Source: Actinomycetes bacterium (lineage in GTDB: Bacteria; Actinomycetota; Acidimicrobiia; Acidimicrobiales; RAAP-2). Taken from it: 64,000 bases of DNA. The DNA is taken from contig JAJYPU010000001.1 of the NCBI GenBank assembly GCA_021795095.1, positions 20,726-84,725 of the forward strand, given 5' to 3'. A program made the translations under genes and the position numbers. Every line of letters begins with the position of its first letter. Position 1 is the stretch's first letter. Below are positions 45,335 to 54,042 of this stretch, piece by piece. A model generated the notes under the pieces. That model was not told where the DNA came from. It saw only the letters and a program-made list of their open reading frames with translations, and made no database searches.

Positions 45335-46062
45335 TCCCCTGCCTCGACGTCGCCCACGGGCGGGTGGTCAAGGGCGTCAACTTCGTCGGGCTGCGCGACG
45401 TCGGTGACCCCGTCGAACTCGCCGTCCACTACAGCGCCGGCGGCGCCGACGAGCTCGTCCTGCTCGACATCACGGCCACGCCCGACGAGGCCGCGACGAT
45501 GACCTCAGTCGTGCGCACCGTGGCCGACGTCCTCGACATCCCCTTCACGGTCGGCGGCGGCGTGCGCACGGTCGCTGACGCGTCGCGCATCATCGAGTCC
45601 GGCGCCGATCGGGTGTCGCTCAACTCGGCCGCCGTTGCCTCGCCCGAACTGATCCAGGCCATCGCCGACCGGTACGGCTCCCAGGCGGTGGTGGTCGCTA
45701 TCGACAGCGGCGGCGGGGTCGTGCACACTCACGGCGGCCGCACGCCCACGGCCCGTCGAACCGTCGAGTGGGCCCACGAGGCGGCCGAACGCGGCGCCGG
45801 GGAGATCCTGCTCACGTCGATCGACCACGATGGCCGTCGCGAGGGCTTCGACCTCGTTCTCACGGCGGCGGTGCGCGCAGCGGTCCCCGTTCCGGTCATC
45901 GCCTCGGGCGGCGCGGGCAGTGCGCAAGACGTCGCCGACGCACTGGCGGTCACCGACGCGGCGCTCATCGCGTCGATCGTCCACGAGGACCCCGCCGGCC
46001 TGCCGGGCCTGCGTCGAGCCATCGAAGCGTGTGGCGTGAAACTGCGCCCGTGGAAGGAGTGA
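45316..46062 (+). CDS. hisF: Imidazole glycerol phosphate synthase, cyclase subunit
   Basis: 248 residues, the usual HisF length. Start [29 protein letters not shown], with catalytic Asp in CLDV and the second Asp in [24 protein letters not shown] and [11 protein letters not shown] are phosphate-binding turns. The open frame extends back to 45136, but conserved sequence begins at the GTG at 45316, which lies inside hisH. Forms the bifunctional complex with HisH. Confidence 0.94.
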   Translation: [248 protein letters not shown]

Positions 46063-46063
46063 C

Positions 46064-46606
46064 GTGAGCGAACTACGAGCGGCGATCGTTCAGGACGACG
46101 ACACCGGACGGGTGCTGATGCTCGGCTGGATGGACGATGAGGCACTCGAGCTGACCCGGTCCACGGGATACGTGCACTTCTTCTCGCGGTCGCGCCAACG
46201 ACTGTGGAAGAAGGGTGAGACGTCCGGTAACACCCTGCGAGTGGTCGAGGTGCTGCCGGACTGTGACGACGATGCGCTGATCGTGCGCGCCCGTCCCGAC
46301 GGGCCGACCTGTCACGATGGGTCGACATCGTGCTTTACGCCTTGGCTGTGGCGAACCATCTTGCGTCGCGAGGCCGCCGACGAGGCCGGCTCCTACGTCG
46401 CGGCGTCGTTGCGCGCTGGCGCACCCTTCGCGGCGCGCAAAGTTGGTGAGGAGGCAGCCGAGGTGATCGTGGCCGCCCTCAGCGAAACGGACGAACGTGT
46501 CGTGAGCGAGGCGGCGGACCTATGGTTCCACCTCCTGTTATTGCTGCGCAGTCGGGGACTGGACCCCGCCGACGTCGAGGACGAACTGCGGCGTCGCCAG
46601 CGCTGA
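46064..46606 (+). CDS. hisIE: HisI-HisE: phosphoribosyl-AMP cyclohydrolase / phosphoribosyl-ATP pyrophosphatase
   Basis: 180 residues. N-terminal cyclohydrolase has LMLGWMDDEAL, RSRQRLWKKGETSGN and the Zn/Mg cysteines of TCHDGSTSCF. C-terminal pyrophosphatase has AARKVGEEAAEVIVAALSE with the acidic metal site. In most actinobacteria hisI and hisE are separate; here they are fused, as in enterics. GTG start 1 nt after hisF stop. It ends the his operon; hisN/histidinol-phosphatase is not in this window. Confidence 0.93.
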   Translation: MSELRAAIVQDDDTGRVLMLGWMDDEALELTRSTGYVHFFSRSRQRLWKKGETSGNTLRVVEVLPDCDDDALIVRARPDGPTCHDGSTSCFTPWLWRTILRREAADEAGSYVAASLRAGAPFAARKVGEEAAEVIVAALSETDERVVSEAADLWFHLLLLLRSRGLDPADVEDELRRRQR

Positions 46607-46684
46607 GCGAATCGTCTCGCGAAGTTCATCCCCGCCCCACGGAGTGCTCACGGTGCGTTCATCGGCACCTCGTAGAACTGCGCC

Positions 46685-47791
46685 ATGCACATTACGACCA
46701 AGAAACCAGATGCCCGCTTCGCGCGGCTCACCACCCTGGCGCTCGCCGCCACGATGATCCCCCTGTCCCTGTCCCTGGCAGCGGTGGCCGGTGCCTCAGC
46801 AAAGACCGGCCCGACCCTCGTCGTCTACTCGGCCCAGGGGTACGACGCGGCGACCGTCAAGGCGTTCAACGCCACCCACCCCGGGTTCGCGGTGACGCTC
46901 AACGACAACTCGACCGGACCGCTCCTCCAGCAGATCCAGGCCGAGGGCAACCACCCCACCTGGGGTGTGCTGTGGGTCGACGGGGCCCAGGCCTTCGCCC
47001 AACTCGACCGCGAAGGCCTCCTCGCCAAGCACATCGTGCCCAAGGTGTCGTTCAACACCGTCGGGCGGGCGAACATCCCCGCTGACGGCAGCTACGTGCC
47101 GACCGGACTCACCGCGACCGGCGCCCTCGTCTACGACTCGGCCCAGATCAAGGCGTCGCAGCTGCCCAAGACCTGGGGCGACCTGCTGAAGGCGAAGTAC
47201 AAGGGCATGATCGGCATGAACGACCCGACCCAGTCGGGTCCCACCTACCCGATGATCGCCGGCGTCATGAACAATCTCGGTCACTACCGGTCCGGTTCGA
47301 CGGCCGCGGCAATGAGGGCCGGCGAGGCGTACTTCGCCAAGCTGAAGGCCAACGGTCTCGTGATCAACGCGACCAACGGTCCCACGCTCAGCGCCATCGC
47401 GGCGCACACCATCAAGATGGCGATCATCCAGAGCTCGGCCGGTTACGGCGCCGAGGTCTCCACGTCGCCCACCTTCCGGGTGGCCTACCTGAGCCCGGTG
47501 ACCGCGTTGCCGGGCGTCATCGGGATCGACGCCAAGATGCCCAAGGCGGTGCGCGCCGAGGCGCAGAAGTTCGTCGACTACGTCCTGTCCCCGGCCGGTC
47601 AGCACGTCATGCAGATCGGTGACCCCCAGGGCGACTCACTCTTCTGGCCAGTGCTGAACGGTGAGAGGCCCTCCAACAGGGTGATCCCACCACTCCGTTC
47701 GGTGCCGATGCAGACCACCAATCCGTACGTCTGGGGTCCGCTCGAGTCCTCGGTCAACACCTGGTTCAGCGCCACCATCAACAACGGCTAG
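46685..47791 (+). CDS. Iron(III)-type ABC substrate-binding protein
   Basis: 368 residues of the bacterial extracellular solute-binding family 1/FutA-AfuA type. Signal peptide with long hydrophobic run (TLALAATMIPLSLSLAAVAGA). Mature part: LVVYSAQGYDAATVKAFN, WGVLWVDGAQAFAQLDREGLL, PKTWGDLLKAKYKGMIGMNDPTQSG, and the final KFVDYVLSPAGQ. Fe(III) is the inferred ligand; 2-aminoethylphosphonate or thiamine-like ligands are alternatives. It may be leaderless: TAGAAC ends 6 nt before the ATG. The following hairpin probably lets the receptor be made in excess of the permease. Confidence 0.85.
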   Translation: MHITTKKPDARFARLTTLALAATMIPLSLSLAAVAGASAKTGPTLVVYSAQGYDAATVKAFNATHPGFAVTLNDNSTGPLLQQIQAEGNHPTWGVLWVDGAQAFAQLDREGLLAKHIVPKVSFNTVGRANIPADGSYVPTGLTATGALVYDSAQIKASQLPKTWGDLLKAKYKGMIGMNDPTQSGPTYPMIAGVMNNLGHYRSGSTAAAMRAGEAYFAKLKANGLVINATNGPTLSAIAAHTIKMAIIQSSAGYGAEVSTSPTFRVAYLSPVTALPGVIGIDAKMPKAVRAEAQKFVDYVLSPAGQHVMQIGDPQGDSLFWPVLNGERPSNRVIPPLRSVPMQTTNPYVWGPLESSVNTWFSATINNG

Positions 47792-47803
47792 TCCATCGTC
47801 CCC

Positions 47804-47837
47804 GCGGCGCTGCGGCCCCCGTGGGCCGCAGCGCCGC
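47804..47837 (+). terminator. 15-bp hairpin between receptor and permease genes
   Basis: GCGGCGCTGCGGCCC (47804-47818), loop CCGT and the exact complement (47823-47837). It starts 13 nt after the receptor stop and ends just before the permease ribosome site. It should partially terminate transcription or stabilise the receptor mRNA, a common arrangement in ABC operons. Confidence 0.6.
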
Positions 47838-47853
47838 CCCATGAAGGACTCCT

Positions 47854-49623
47854 ATGGCGACTGAACTCACCACGATTCCACCTCCACTCACCCACCGTCG
47901 CCGACGCCTGTCGGTGACCTCGGTCGCGCTCTGGGCGGTGCTCGGCCTGCTCATCATCGCGCCGGTCGTCTCCTTCTTGCTGCTCGCGACGAGCCCGCGA
48001 CTCTTCCAACAGGGTCCGCAGTATTTCACGCTGCGCTACGTGGCCGAGGCGCTACGTGGTTCGACCGGTCAGGGAATCCTCAACTCGCTCTGGGTCTCGC
48101 TCACGGTGTCGGTCGTGTCGGTCGTGGTCGCCACGGTCTTCGCGTGGCTCATCCACCGCACCAACGTCTACGGGCGCCGGGTGTGGGCCGTACTCATGTG
48201 GCTGCTGCTCATCGTGCCGACCTGGATGATGACCCTGGGGTGGAGTGACCTATTGCAGCCCTACGGGGCGGCCAGCTTTCTCGGTGTGAACACCCACGTG
48301 CTCTACGGCGAGTTCTTTGGACCGCTGGGCATCGTGATCGTGCTCAGCACCGCGGCGTTGCCCTTCGCCTATTTCGTGATCGCCGCGGGACTGCGCGGAC
48401 TTGGTTCGGAGTTCGAGGACGCGGCGCGCATCCACGGGGCCACCCGGTGGCGCACCCTCCAGACTGTGCTGCCGATCATCGCCCCCGCGTTGTTGGGCGC
48501 CTTCGCGATCAGCTTCGCCGAGACCATGAGCGACTTCGGCGTCGCCTTTACGCTCGGTTACCACGCGCACTTCCCGATGGCGACATTCACCCTCTTCAAC
48601 GCGATCAGCAACTTTCCCGCCAACTTCTCGGTGGCGGCGGTGATCGCCATCGTGCTGATCCTCTCGACGATCCCGCCGATCCTCCTGCAGTCACGGATTA
48701 TGCGCCGCCGATCGTACGCGGTGCTGTCGGGGCGCAGCCGTCCCGCGCGACGTCGCGAGTTCCGCACCCTCGGACGTCTCGGCGCGACCGCGGGAATTGG
48801 GGCCATCTTCTTCCTCGCCCTGGGGGTCCCCGTCTTCGGCGCCGTCGCGGGTTCGTTCGTGACGAACCTCGGGATCTACTCGTCGAGTCCGGTGCGACTG
48901 TCGACCGGCTTCTACCAGCAGGTGTTGCACCCGTCGATCGCGGACAAGAGTCTCGCCGCGCCACTCATCTTGTCCAATCAGTTGGGCCTGGTGGTCGCGT
49001 CGGTGACCGGGTTGCTCGCGATCGTGCTCGCCCGACGTCTCATCACCAACGTCGGCGGTTGGAGCCAGCGGATCACCGACGTCTTCCTCCTCGGCTCGGT
49101 GGCCGTTCCGGGCGTCGTCCTCGGGGTCGGCTACATCTTTTTCTACAACCTCTCCTTTATCAGCACACACGTCGTGGACCTGTACAAGACCCTCCCGTTA
49201 CTCATGCTCGCGCTGGTGGCCAACTCCCTGCCGGGACAGACCCGCTTCATGGCCGGTCCGGTCGGGCAGATCCAGCCGTCGCTCGCCGAGGCGTCGCGCG
49301 TGCACGGGGCGTCGCGGTGGCGCACGTGGCGAACGACGAGCCTTCCCCTTTTCTCGAGGGTGTTGCTCTGGGGGTGGCTGCTCACCTTCACCAAGACGAT
49401 CGCCGAACTCGCGATCTCCCAGATCCTGTATCCGCCGAGCGCGGAGCCGGCGTCGGTGACCATCCAGTCGTACCTCGCCAACTTCCAGCTCGGTACCGGC
49501 ACGGCGATGACGGTCCTGACGTTGCTTGAGATGCTCGTCGTGATTGTGGTCGCGCTCGGGCTCTACCGCCTGGTCACCCCCCGGGGTTGGCGTCGGATCG
49601 GGTGGAGCGGGGTGAATTCATGA
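47854..49623 (+). CDS. Double-domain ABC permease (FbpB/AfuB type)
   Basis: 589 residues with two homologous halves, each about six membrane segments. The EAA loops are in EFEDAARIHGATRWRTL (near residue 188) and LAEASRVHGASRWRTW (near 478). Large single-chain permeases of this kind go with Fe(III) and some phosphonate importers. Good ribosome site upstream. Its stop overlaps the ATPase start (ATGA). Confidence 0.9.
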   Translation: MATELTTIPPPLTHRRRRLSVTSVALWAVLGLLIIAPVVSFLLLATSPRLFQQGPQYFTLRYVAEALRGSTGQGILNSLWVSLTVSVVSVVVATVFAWLIHRTNVYGRRVWAVLMWLLLIVPTWMMTLGWSDLLQPYGAASFLGVNTHVLYGEFFGPLGIVIVLSTAALPFAYFVIAAGLRGLGSEFEDAARIHGATRWRTLQTVLPIIAPALLGAFAISFAETMSDFGVAFTLGYHAHFPMATFTLFNAISNFPANFSVAAVIAIVLILSTIPPILLQSRIMRRRSYAVLSGRSRPARRREFRTLGRLGATAGIGAIFFLALGVPVFGAVAGSFVTNLGIYSSSPVRLSTGFYQQVLHPSIADKSLAAPLILSNQLGLVVASVTGLLAIVLARRLITNVGGWSQRITDVFLLGSVAVPGVVLGVGYIFFYNLSFISTHVVDLYKTLPLLMLALVANSLPGQTRFMAGPVGQIQPSLAEASRVHGASRWRTWRTTSLPLFSRVLLWGWLLTFTKTIAELAISQILYPPSAEPASVTIQSYLANFQLGTGTAMTVLTLLEMLVVIVVALGLYRLVTPRGWRRIGWSGVNS

Positions 49624-50732
49624 CGGTGACCCAGCCCCGCGCCGTCGGAGTCTCACTCGAGGGCGTCACCCGCCAATTCGGTGACAAGGTCGCCCTCGAT
49701 GGCGTAACTCTGGACGTGGCACCGGGGACCTTCCTCGTGCTGCTCGGTCCATCGGGGTCGGGCAAGACGACGCTGTTGCGCTGTCTGGCCGGGATCGAAC
49801 GGCCGAGCGCCGGGGTGATCACCATCGACGACCGCGTCGTGGCGGGTCCACGTGGGTTCGTCGCCCCCGAGAAGCGGGGCCTCGCGATGGTCTTCCAGGA
49901 CTACGCCCTCTGGCCCCACCTCACGGTCGCGAAGAACGTCGCCTTCCCACTCGCTACTTCGCGGCGCACCAGAGTCGAGCGCGCGGCGCGGGTGAGCGAC
50001 CTGCTCGAGCGGGTGGGGATCGCCCACCTAGCCGAGCGCTACCCCAACGAGCTTTCCGGCGGCGAGCAGCAGCGCGTCGCCCTGGCTCGGGCGTTGTCGG
50101 CGGAGGTCGGTCTAGTCCTCTTTGACGAGCCGCTCTCCAACCTCGACGCCGACCGGCGCGAGCAACTGCGCGTCGAGATCGCTACGTTGACCCGGGCGGC
50201 GGGGGTGACAGCCGTCTACATCACCCACGACCAGTCCGAGGCCTTCGCCCTCGCCGACCGGGTGGGGGTGCTCAACCACGGTCGGCTCGTCCAGCTCGAT
50301 ACGCCCGAGGCGATCTACCAACGTCCAATCAACGCCTTCGTCGCCCGGTTCACGGGACTCGCCGGTGAGTTCCCCGTCTCGTCGCTGACAGCCACCGGAG
50401 TCAACTGCTACGACGCGACCCTGCCCTTCGCGCCGGACCAGCAAATCTCCGCTACCGCGACCCAACGGGTTGACCCCGACGAGGCGGTGAGCCTCCTCGT
50501 GCGGGCCGCGGGCGTCGAGCTGCTCGACGCGTGCGATCCTCGCGGGGTGCCCGGCGTCGTCGTCGACGCCGCCTTCAACGGGCGGGGTTACGACCACGTG
50601 GTGCAAGTCGCACCGCAGGCCTTCCTTAGTAAGGTCTTCTCATCGAACCGGTTCGGCCGGGACCACGCCGTCAAGGTCTGCTTCGACGCGTCGTCGTGTT
50701 TTGTGATGAATCCGGGAAAGGTGAGTTCATGA
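49620..50732 (+). CDS. ABC ATP-binding protein (FbpC/PotA type)
   Basis: 370 residues. Walker A GPSGSGKTTLL, Q-loop FQDYALWPHLTV, signature LSGGEQQRV, Walker B LVLFDEPLSNLD, and ITHDQSEAFALADRVGVL are intact. A C-terminal TOBE-like domain occupies about 250-370, usual for FbpC. The ATG at 49620 overlaps the permease stop; the frame back to 49587 lies inside the permease. Its end overlaps the next membrane gene by 4 nt. Confidence 0.93.
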   Translation: MTVTQPRAVGVSLEGVTRQFGDKVALDGVTLDVAPGTFLVLLGPSGSGKTTLLRCLAGIERPSAGVITIDDRVVAGPRGFVAPEKRGLAMVFQDYALWPHLTVAKNVAFPLATSRRTRVERAARVSDLLERVGIAHLAERYPNELSGGEQQRVALARALSAEVGLVLFDEPLSNLDADRREQLRVEIATLTRAAGVTAVYITHDQSEAFALADRVGVLNHGRLVQLDTPEAIYQRPINAFVARFTGLAGEFPVSSLTATGVNCYDATLPFAPDQQISATATQRVDPDEAVSLLVRAAGVELLDACDPRGVPGVVVDAAFNGRGYDHVVQVAPQAFLSKVFSSNRFGRDHAVKVCFDASSCFVMNPGKVSS

Positions 50733-51487
50733 TCGCAGTGGTGACGGGATCGACGGGCGTGGTCGTGCTCGTCGGCGCGGTCTTCCTCGCGTGCGCCGTG
50801 GAGATGGTCGAGGCGCTCACTATCGTGCTCGCGGTCGGTCACACCCGCGGGTGGCGTTCGGCCTTCGAGGGCACCGCCGTGGCCGTCGTTGTCCTCGCGG
50901 CGCTCGTGGCCCTGTTCGGCCCGGCGCTCGTGCGCGTGCCGCTCAGCGTGCTTCGCCTCGTGGTGGGCGGGGTGCTGTTGATCTTTGGCATGCAGTGGCT
51001 GCGCAAGGCGATCTTGCGATCGAGCGGGCTCAAGGCCATGCACGACGAGGACGCGATCTACCGCGCCAAAGTCGCCGAGTTGGAGTCGGCCGGGGCGACC
51101 CAGCGCGACCGGATCGCCTTCGTCATGGCGTTCAAGGGTGTCTTCCTCGAGGGTCTAGAGGTCGTGATCACCGTGCTCACCCTCGGGACCTCAGCGCACC
51201 GACTCGGCCTCGCCTCGACGGTGGCCGCGATCGCGGTCGTGCTGGTCGGGATTGTGGGTGTCGTCGTCGCCAAGCAGCTGTCCAACGTCCCCGAGAACGC
51301 CATGAAGATGGGTGTCGGGGTGCTGCTCGTCAGTTACGGGACCTTCTGGACGGGCGAGGGACTGCGGGTGCGCTGGCCCGGCAACGACGTGATGCTCGTC
51401 GGGTTCGTGGCGCTCTACCTGGCGGTGACCTGGATTCTCGTCGCGTACCTGCGCCGCGAACGACGGACGCGGGAGGTGGCGGCGTGA
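50729..51487 (+). CDS. COG4280-like membrane protein with two ExxE motifs
   Basis: 252 residues, about seven membrane segments. Helix 1 carries VEMVEALTIVLAVG and helix 4 carries FLEGLEVVITVLTLG: two internally similar acidic motifs (ExxE) as in FTR1-type iron permeases (REGLE) and the GDT1 cation family. The segment between helices 3 and 4 is polar (LKAMHDEDAIYRAKVAELES). Four-base overlaps with the Fe(III) ATPase upstream and a small membrane gene downstream imply coupled translation and a shared metal-related job. Transport by itself is inference. Confidence 0.75.
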   Translation: MIAVVTGSTGVVVLVGAVFLACAVEMVEALTIVLAVGHTRGWRSAFEGTAVAVVVLAALVALFGPALVRVPLSVLRLVVGGVLLIFGMQWLRKAILRSSGLKAMHDEDAIYRAKVAELESAGATQRDRIAFVMAFKGVFLEGLEVVITVLTLGTSAHRLGLASTVAAIAVVLVGIVGVVVAKQLSNVPENAMKMGVGVLLVSYGTFWTGEGLRVRWPGNDVMLVGFVALYLAVTWILVAYLRRERRTREVAA

Positions 51488-51732
51488 CGGGGGACCGACG
51501 GCCGCCACTGGTGTGGCGACTAGTGAAGGGCTTCGGCCAGTTCTGGTGGGACTTCTTGATCGGCGACACGCCCGAGCTGTTCGTCGCGGCGCTCGTCACG
51601 ATCGGCGTCGTCGCGGTGCTGAGCCACCTCTGGCACTTGAATGGTGTCGCCGCCCTCGCGCTGCCCGTGCTCGCGACGACGGCTCTCGTGCTGTCGATCC
51701 GTCGCGCGGTGCGAGGCGAGCGCCGGCGCTGA
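51484..51732 (+). CDS. Small two-helix membrane protein
   Basis: 82 residues: a basic/aromatic N-terminus (WRLVKGFGQFWWDFLIGDTPE), helices LFVAALVTIGVVAVLSHLWHL and VAALALPVLATTALVLSI, and an Arg-rich tail (RRAVRGERRR). GTG overlaps the preceding gene by 4 nt. Last gene of the iron-type operon; perhaps a partner of the 50729 protein. No known family recognised. Confidence 0.7.
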   Translation: MTGDRRPPLVWRLVKGFGQFWWDFLIGDTPELFVAALVTIGVVAVLSHLWHLNGVAALALPVLATTALVLSIRRAVRGERRR

Positions 51733-51779
51733 CCGCGACGCCACGGCGCGGCGGCGGCGAGGCGAACCGTCGCGCCCCA

Positions 51780-51911
51780 CTAGAGGTAGTGGGGCGGCAC
51801 CTCGTGCTGAGCGCGGCGAAGCACGCGGATCTCCTCTTTTAGTCGTGCGACCTCCGCGCGTAACGTCGCGATCTGACGCTCTAACTCCTCACGGGACGCT
51901 TCGTCTGACAC
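51780..51911 (-). CDS. 43-residue coiled-coil protein
   Basis: An open frame of 43 codons from GTG at 51911 gives a charged helical protein with heptad-like spacing (EELERQIATLRAEVARL, KEEIRVLRRAQHE) ending PPHYL. Codon usage has strong third-position GC, and Glu/Arg/Leu content fits a short coiled coil. There is no clear ribosome site; repeated GTGACA-like elements lie just upstream. Sits in a convergent position after the iron-type operon. Function unknown; might be chance, but the composition argues for a real gene. Confidence 0.55.
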   Translation of the reverse strand: MSDEASREELERQIATLRAEVARLKEEIRVLRRAQHEVPPHYL

Positions 51912-52114
51912 GATGTCACTCTGTCACACGCGCATAACCGGTCGATGTCGTCGGCCGAACCGACCGACCCGGGTTGGTCGGTGCCCTGATCATGGGCGCT
52001 ACCACCGATTCACAGGGAATTCTCACCCAATGCCCAGGAAACTCCCCGGTCACGTCGATACGGTGAGTTTTACCTGATGGTCGGTGATGGACATTGATTG
52101 AACGGGTAGACAGG
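51912..52114. other. Divergent spacer
   Basis: 203 bp between the small coiled-coil gene and the ComA-like gene. Contains GTGACAGAGTGACA-type direct repeats near 51915-51930 (minus sense). No gene seen. Confidence 0.3.
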
Positions 52115-52924
52115 GTGGCGAGACCCGTGAGCCGAGAATACCTAACGTTACCGGAGCGGTCCAGCAAACCCCGTGAGTTCGGGCTGACCATGGCGATCGA
52201 CAAGGGGTTGCCGCTGCACTACTTCGCCGATGTCGTCTCGGCGGCGAGCGACTACCTGGACTTCGTGAAGTTCGGGTGGGGCACCTCGGTCGTCGACCGC
52301 AACATCCGCGACAAGATTGCCGTCTTGCGCAGCGAGGGCGTGGACTTCTACTTCGGCGGCACGCTGTTCGAGAAGTACGTCCTCCAGGACCGATTCGACG
52401 AGTTCCGCACCATGTGCCGTTCCTACGGGTGCACCTTCGTCGAAGTCTCCAATGGCACCATCGACCTCAACGACGCGGCCAAGGCCGACTACGTCGGCGA
52501 ACTGGCGAAGGACTTCTCGGTCATCTCCGAGGTGGGTTCCAAGGACCAGGTGAAGTCCGAGAACATGGCGCCGCACAAGTGGATCGGCTACATCGAGGCC
52601 GACCTTGACGCTGGGGCGGTGCTCGTTACCCTGGAGACCCGCGAGAGCGGCCAGGGCGGCATCTGTCGGCCCAACGGGGAGTTGCGCTTCGGGTTAATCG
52701 AGGAGATCCTCGCCAGCCCGATCAGCGTTGATCGGTTGTTGTTCGAGGCGCCTAACCTCGAGTTGCAGAGCTACTTCGTCACCCGAATCGGACCAAACGT
52801 CAACCTGGGCAACGTCGCCACGACCGACATCATCGGCCTTGAGACGGTGCGACTCGGGCTGCGCAGCGAGACGCTGCTGTCCTTTGAGTCCGACATCGAA
52901 CGGTCCTACCAGGAGCGACCTTGA
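52115..52924 (+). CDS. Phosphosulfolactate synthase-like (ComA family) protein
   Basis: 269 residues, a TIM barrel of the ComA/HSA32 family: SSKPREFGLTMAIDKGLPLHYFAD, YLDFVKFGWGTSVVD, VDFYFGGTLFEKYVLQ, VSNGTIDLN, SVISEVGSKD and IIGLETVRLGLRS. ComA adds sulfite to phosphoenolpyruvate in coenzyme M synthesis; bacterial homologues without the rest of that pathway have unknown roles. The start could be TTG 52094, GTG 52115 or GTG 52127; 52115 is a compromise. Its end overlaps a VOC-family gene by 4 nt. Confidence 0.85.
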   Translation: MARPVSREYLTLPERSSKPREFGLTMAIDKGLPLHYFADVVSAASDYLDFVKFGWGTSVVDRNIRDKIAVLRSEGVDFYFGGTLFEKYVLQDRFDEFRTMCRSYGCTFVEVSNGTIDLNDAAKADYVGELAKDFSVISEVGSKDQVKSENMAPHKWIGYIEADLDAGAVLVTLETRESGQGGICRPNGELRFGLIEEILASPISVDRLLFEAPNLELQSYFVTRIGPNVNLGNVATTDIIGLETVRLGLRSETLLSFESDIERSYQERP

Positions 52925-53331
52925 GAGAAAGTCGTGACGTCTTCCATCTGGCGATTCCGGCCTATGACCTGGATGCTGCCGTCGCGTTCTACGTCACCCA
53001 ACTCGGATGTAAGTTGGCGCGTCGTTACGACGACCGCATCACACTCGACTTCTTCGGCGACCAGCTCGTGTGCCATTCGAGTCCAGCCCCGAGTGAACCG
53101 GTCGACCCCGCTCGCTCGCTCTACCCGCGTCATTTCGGCGTGACGTTTCGCAAAGGCGGCGACTTCGAGGCGGTCCACCGGCTCTGCCAACAACGAGACG
53201 TGCCCTTCTTCGCGCCCATGAGTGTGCGCTTCGAGGGCCGCGTCGAGGTCCATCGGACCTTCGTCGTCGAGGACCCCTCGGCGAACCTGATCGAGTTCAA
53301 GCACTACGCCGACCCGCGCATGATGTATTGA
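52921..53331 (+). CDS. VOC-superfamily (glyoxalase/dioxygenase-like) protein
   Basis: 136 residues, one VOC module with two beta-alpha-beta-beta-beta repeats. Candidate metal ligands are His in FHLAIPAYDL, His in RHFGVTF, and the final Glu in NLIEFKHY. TTG start at 52921 overlaps the ComA-like stop, implying coupled translation; the two probably work on one pathway. Substrate unknown. Confidence 0.82.
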   Translation: MRESRDVFHLAIPAYDLDAAVAFYVTQLGCKLARRYDDRITLDFFGDQLVCHSSPAPSEPVDPARSLYPRHFGVTFRKGGDFEAVHRLCQQRDVPFFAPMSVRFEGRVEVHRTFVVEDPSANLIEFKHYADPRMMY

Positions 53332-53389
53332 CCAATCTGACGGGTCATGCATCGCCACTTCGCCCGACCGGATCGGCGCGCTGGACTCG

Positions 53390-53432
53390 GCGGCTCGTCG
53401 TCCGCCACTCGCCGGGGCGGACGACGAGCCGC
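53390..53432. terminator. 17-bp convergent hairpin terminator
   Basis: GCGGCTCGTCGTCCGCC (53390-53406) pairs exactly with 53416-53432 across a 9-base loop. It lies between the stops of the VOC gene (53331, plus) and the phosphatase gene (53436, minus), so it can serve both. Confidence 0.7.
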
Positions 53433-53435
53433 GTT

Positions 53436-54026
53436 CTAACCCAGTGGGTCGCCGTTGAGATCGGTCGACCACACGCTGGCGTTGTCCACCGGATACCACG
53501 ACGTCGTGGCGATCGGGGTCGCCGCGCAGGCCGCGCGAATGGCCCGCAGCGTCCCACCGTGGGTGACCACGAGGACTCGTGCGCCGGCGAAGTCGAGACG
53601 TAGTTGGGTGAGCCATCGCATGGCGCGTTCGTAGAGGTCGTTGAGCGACTCGCCACCCGGTGGTCGCGCGTCGGCGTCGAGGATGACGTCGCCGTCGAAA
53701 CCGGCGACGGACACCGGGAGGTCTGCGAAGAACCCGCCCTCGTAGACGCCGTAGGCGCGCTCGCGCAAGGTCGGCGTGGTCACGACCTCGAGTCCGCGGC
53801 CGCTCGCAATGATCGTCGCGGTGTGCTGCGCGCGGCGCAGGTCGCTCGAGACGATCACGTCGAGGTCGTATTCGCGTAGGGCCGACGCCGCCTCATGCGC
53901 CTGAGCGACACCGCGCTCGGTGAGCTGCGCGTCGTCACGGTGGCCCTGGACGAGGTGGTCGTGGTTCCAGGTGGTCTCCCCGTGGCGCACCAGCACGAGA
54001 CTCGGCGGCGTCATCGTCGAGGGCAT
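53436..54026 (-). CDS. Histidine phosphatase superfamily (phosphoglycerate mutase-like)
   Basis: 196 residues. LVLVRHGETTWNHDHLVQGH is the catalytic phosphohistidine motif (RHG), SSDLRRAQHTA the second Arg site, LRERAYGVYEGG the acid motif, and VVTHGGTLRAI the second His. Smaller than cofactor-dependent mutase; may act on other phosphoesters. The ATG at 54026 is preferred because a TACGCT -10 box (54039-54034) ends 7 nt before it; GTG 54059 and ATG 54014 are alternatives. Confidence 0.87.
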   Translation of the reverse strand: MPSTMTPPSLVLVRHGETTWNHDHLVQGHRDDAQLTERGVAQAHEAASALREYDLDVIVSSDLRRAQHTATIIASGRGLEVVTTPTLRERAYGVYEGGFFADLPVSVAGFDGDVILDADARPPGGESLNDLYERAMRWLTQLRLDFAGARVLVVTHGGTLRAIRAACAATPIATTSWYPVDNASVWSTDLNGDPLG

Positions 54027-54033
54027 GCCATCG

Positions 54034-54042
54034 AGCGTACCG
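54034..54042 (-). promoter_or_regulatory. CGGTACGCT -10 element, phosphatase gene
   Basis: On the minus strand CGGTACGCT reads 54042-54034, TACGCT being a TAnnnT -10 box 7 nt before the ATG at 54026. Same element at 56869 and 61730. Confidence 0.5.

Noticed and set aside
52148..52576. Minus-strand frame of 142 codons opposite the ComA-like gene
   Set aside because: Antisense shadow of a conserved gene with no ribosome site.
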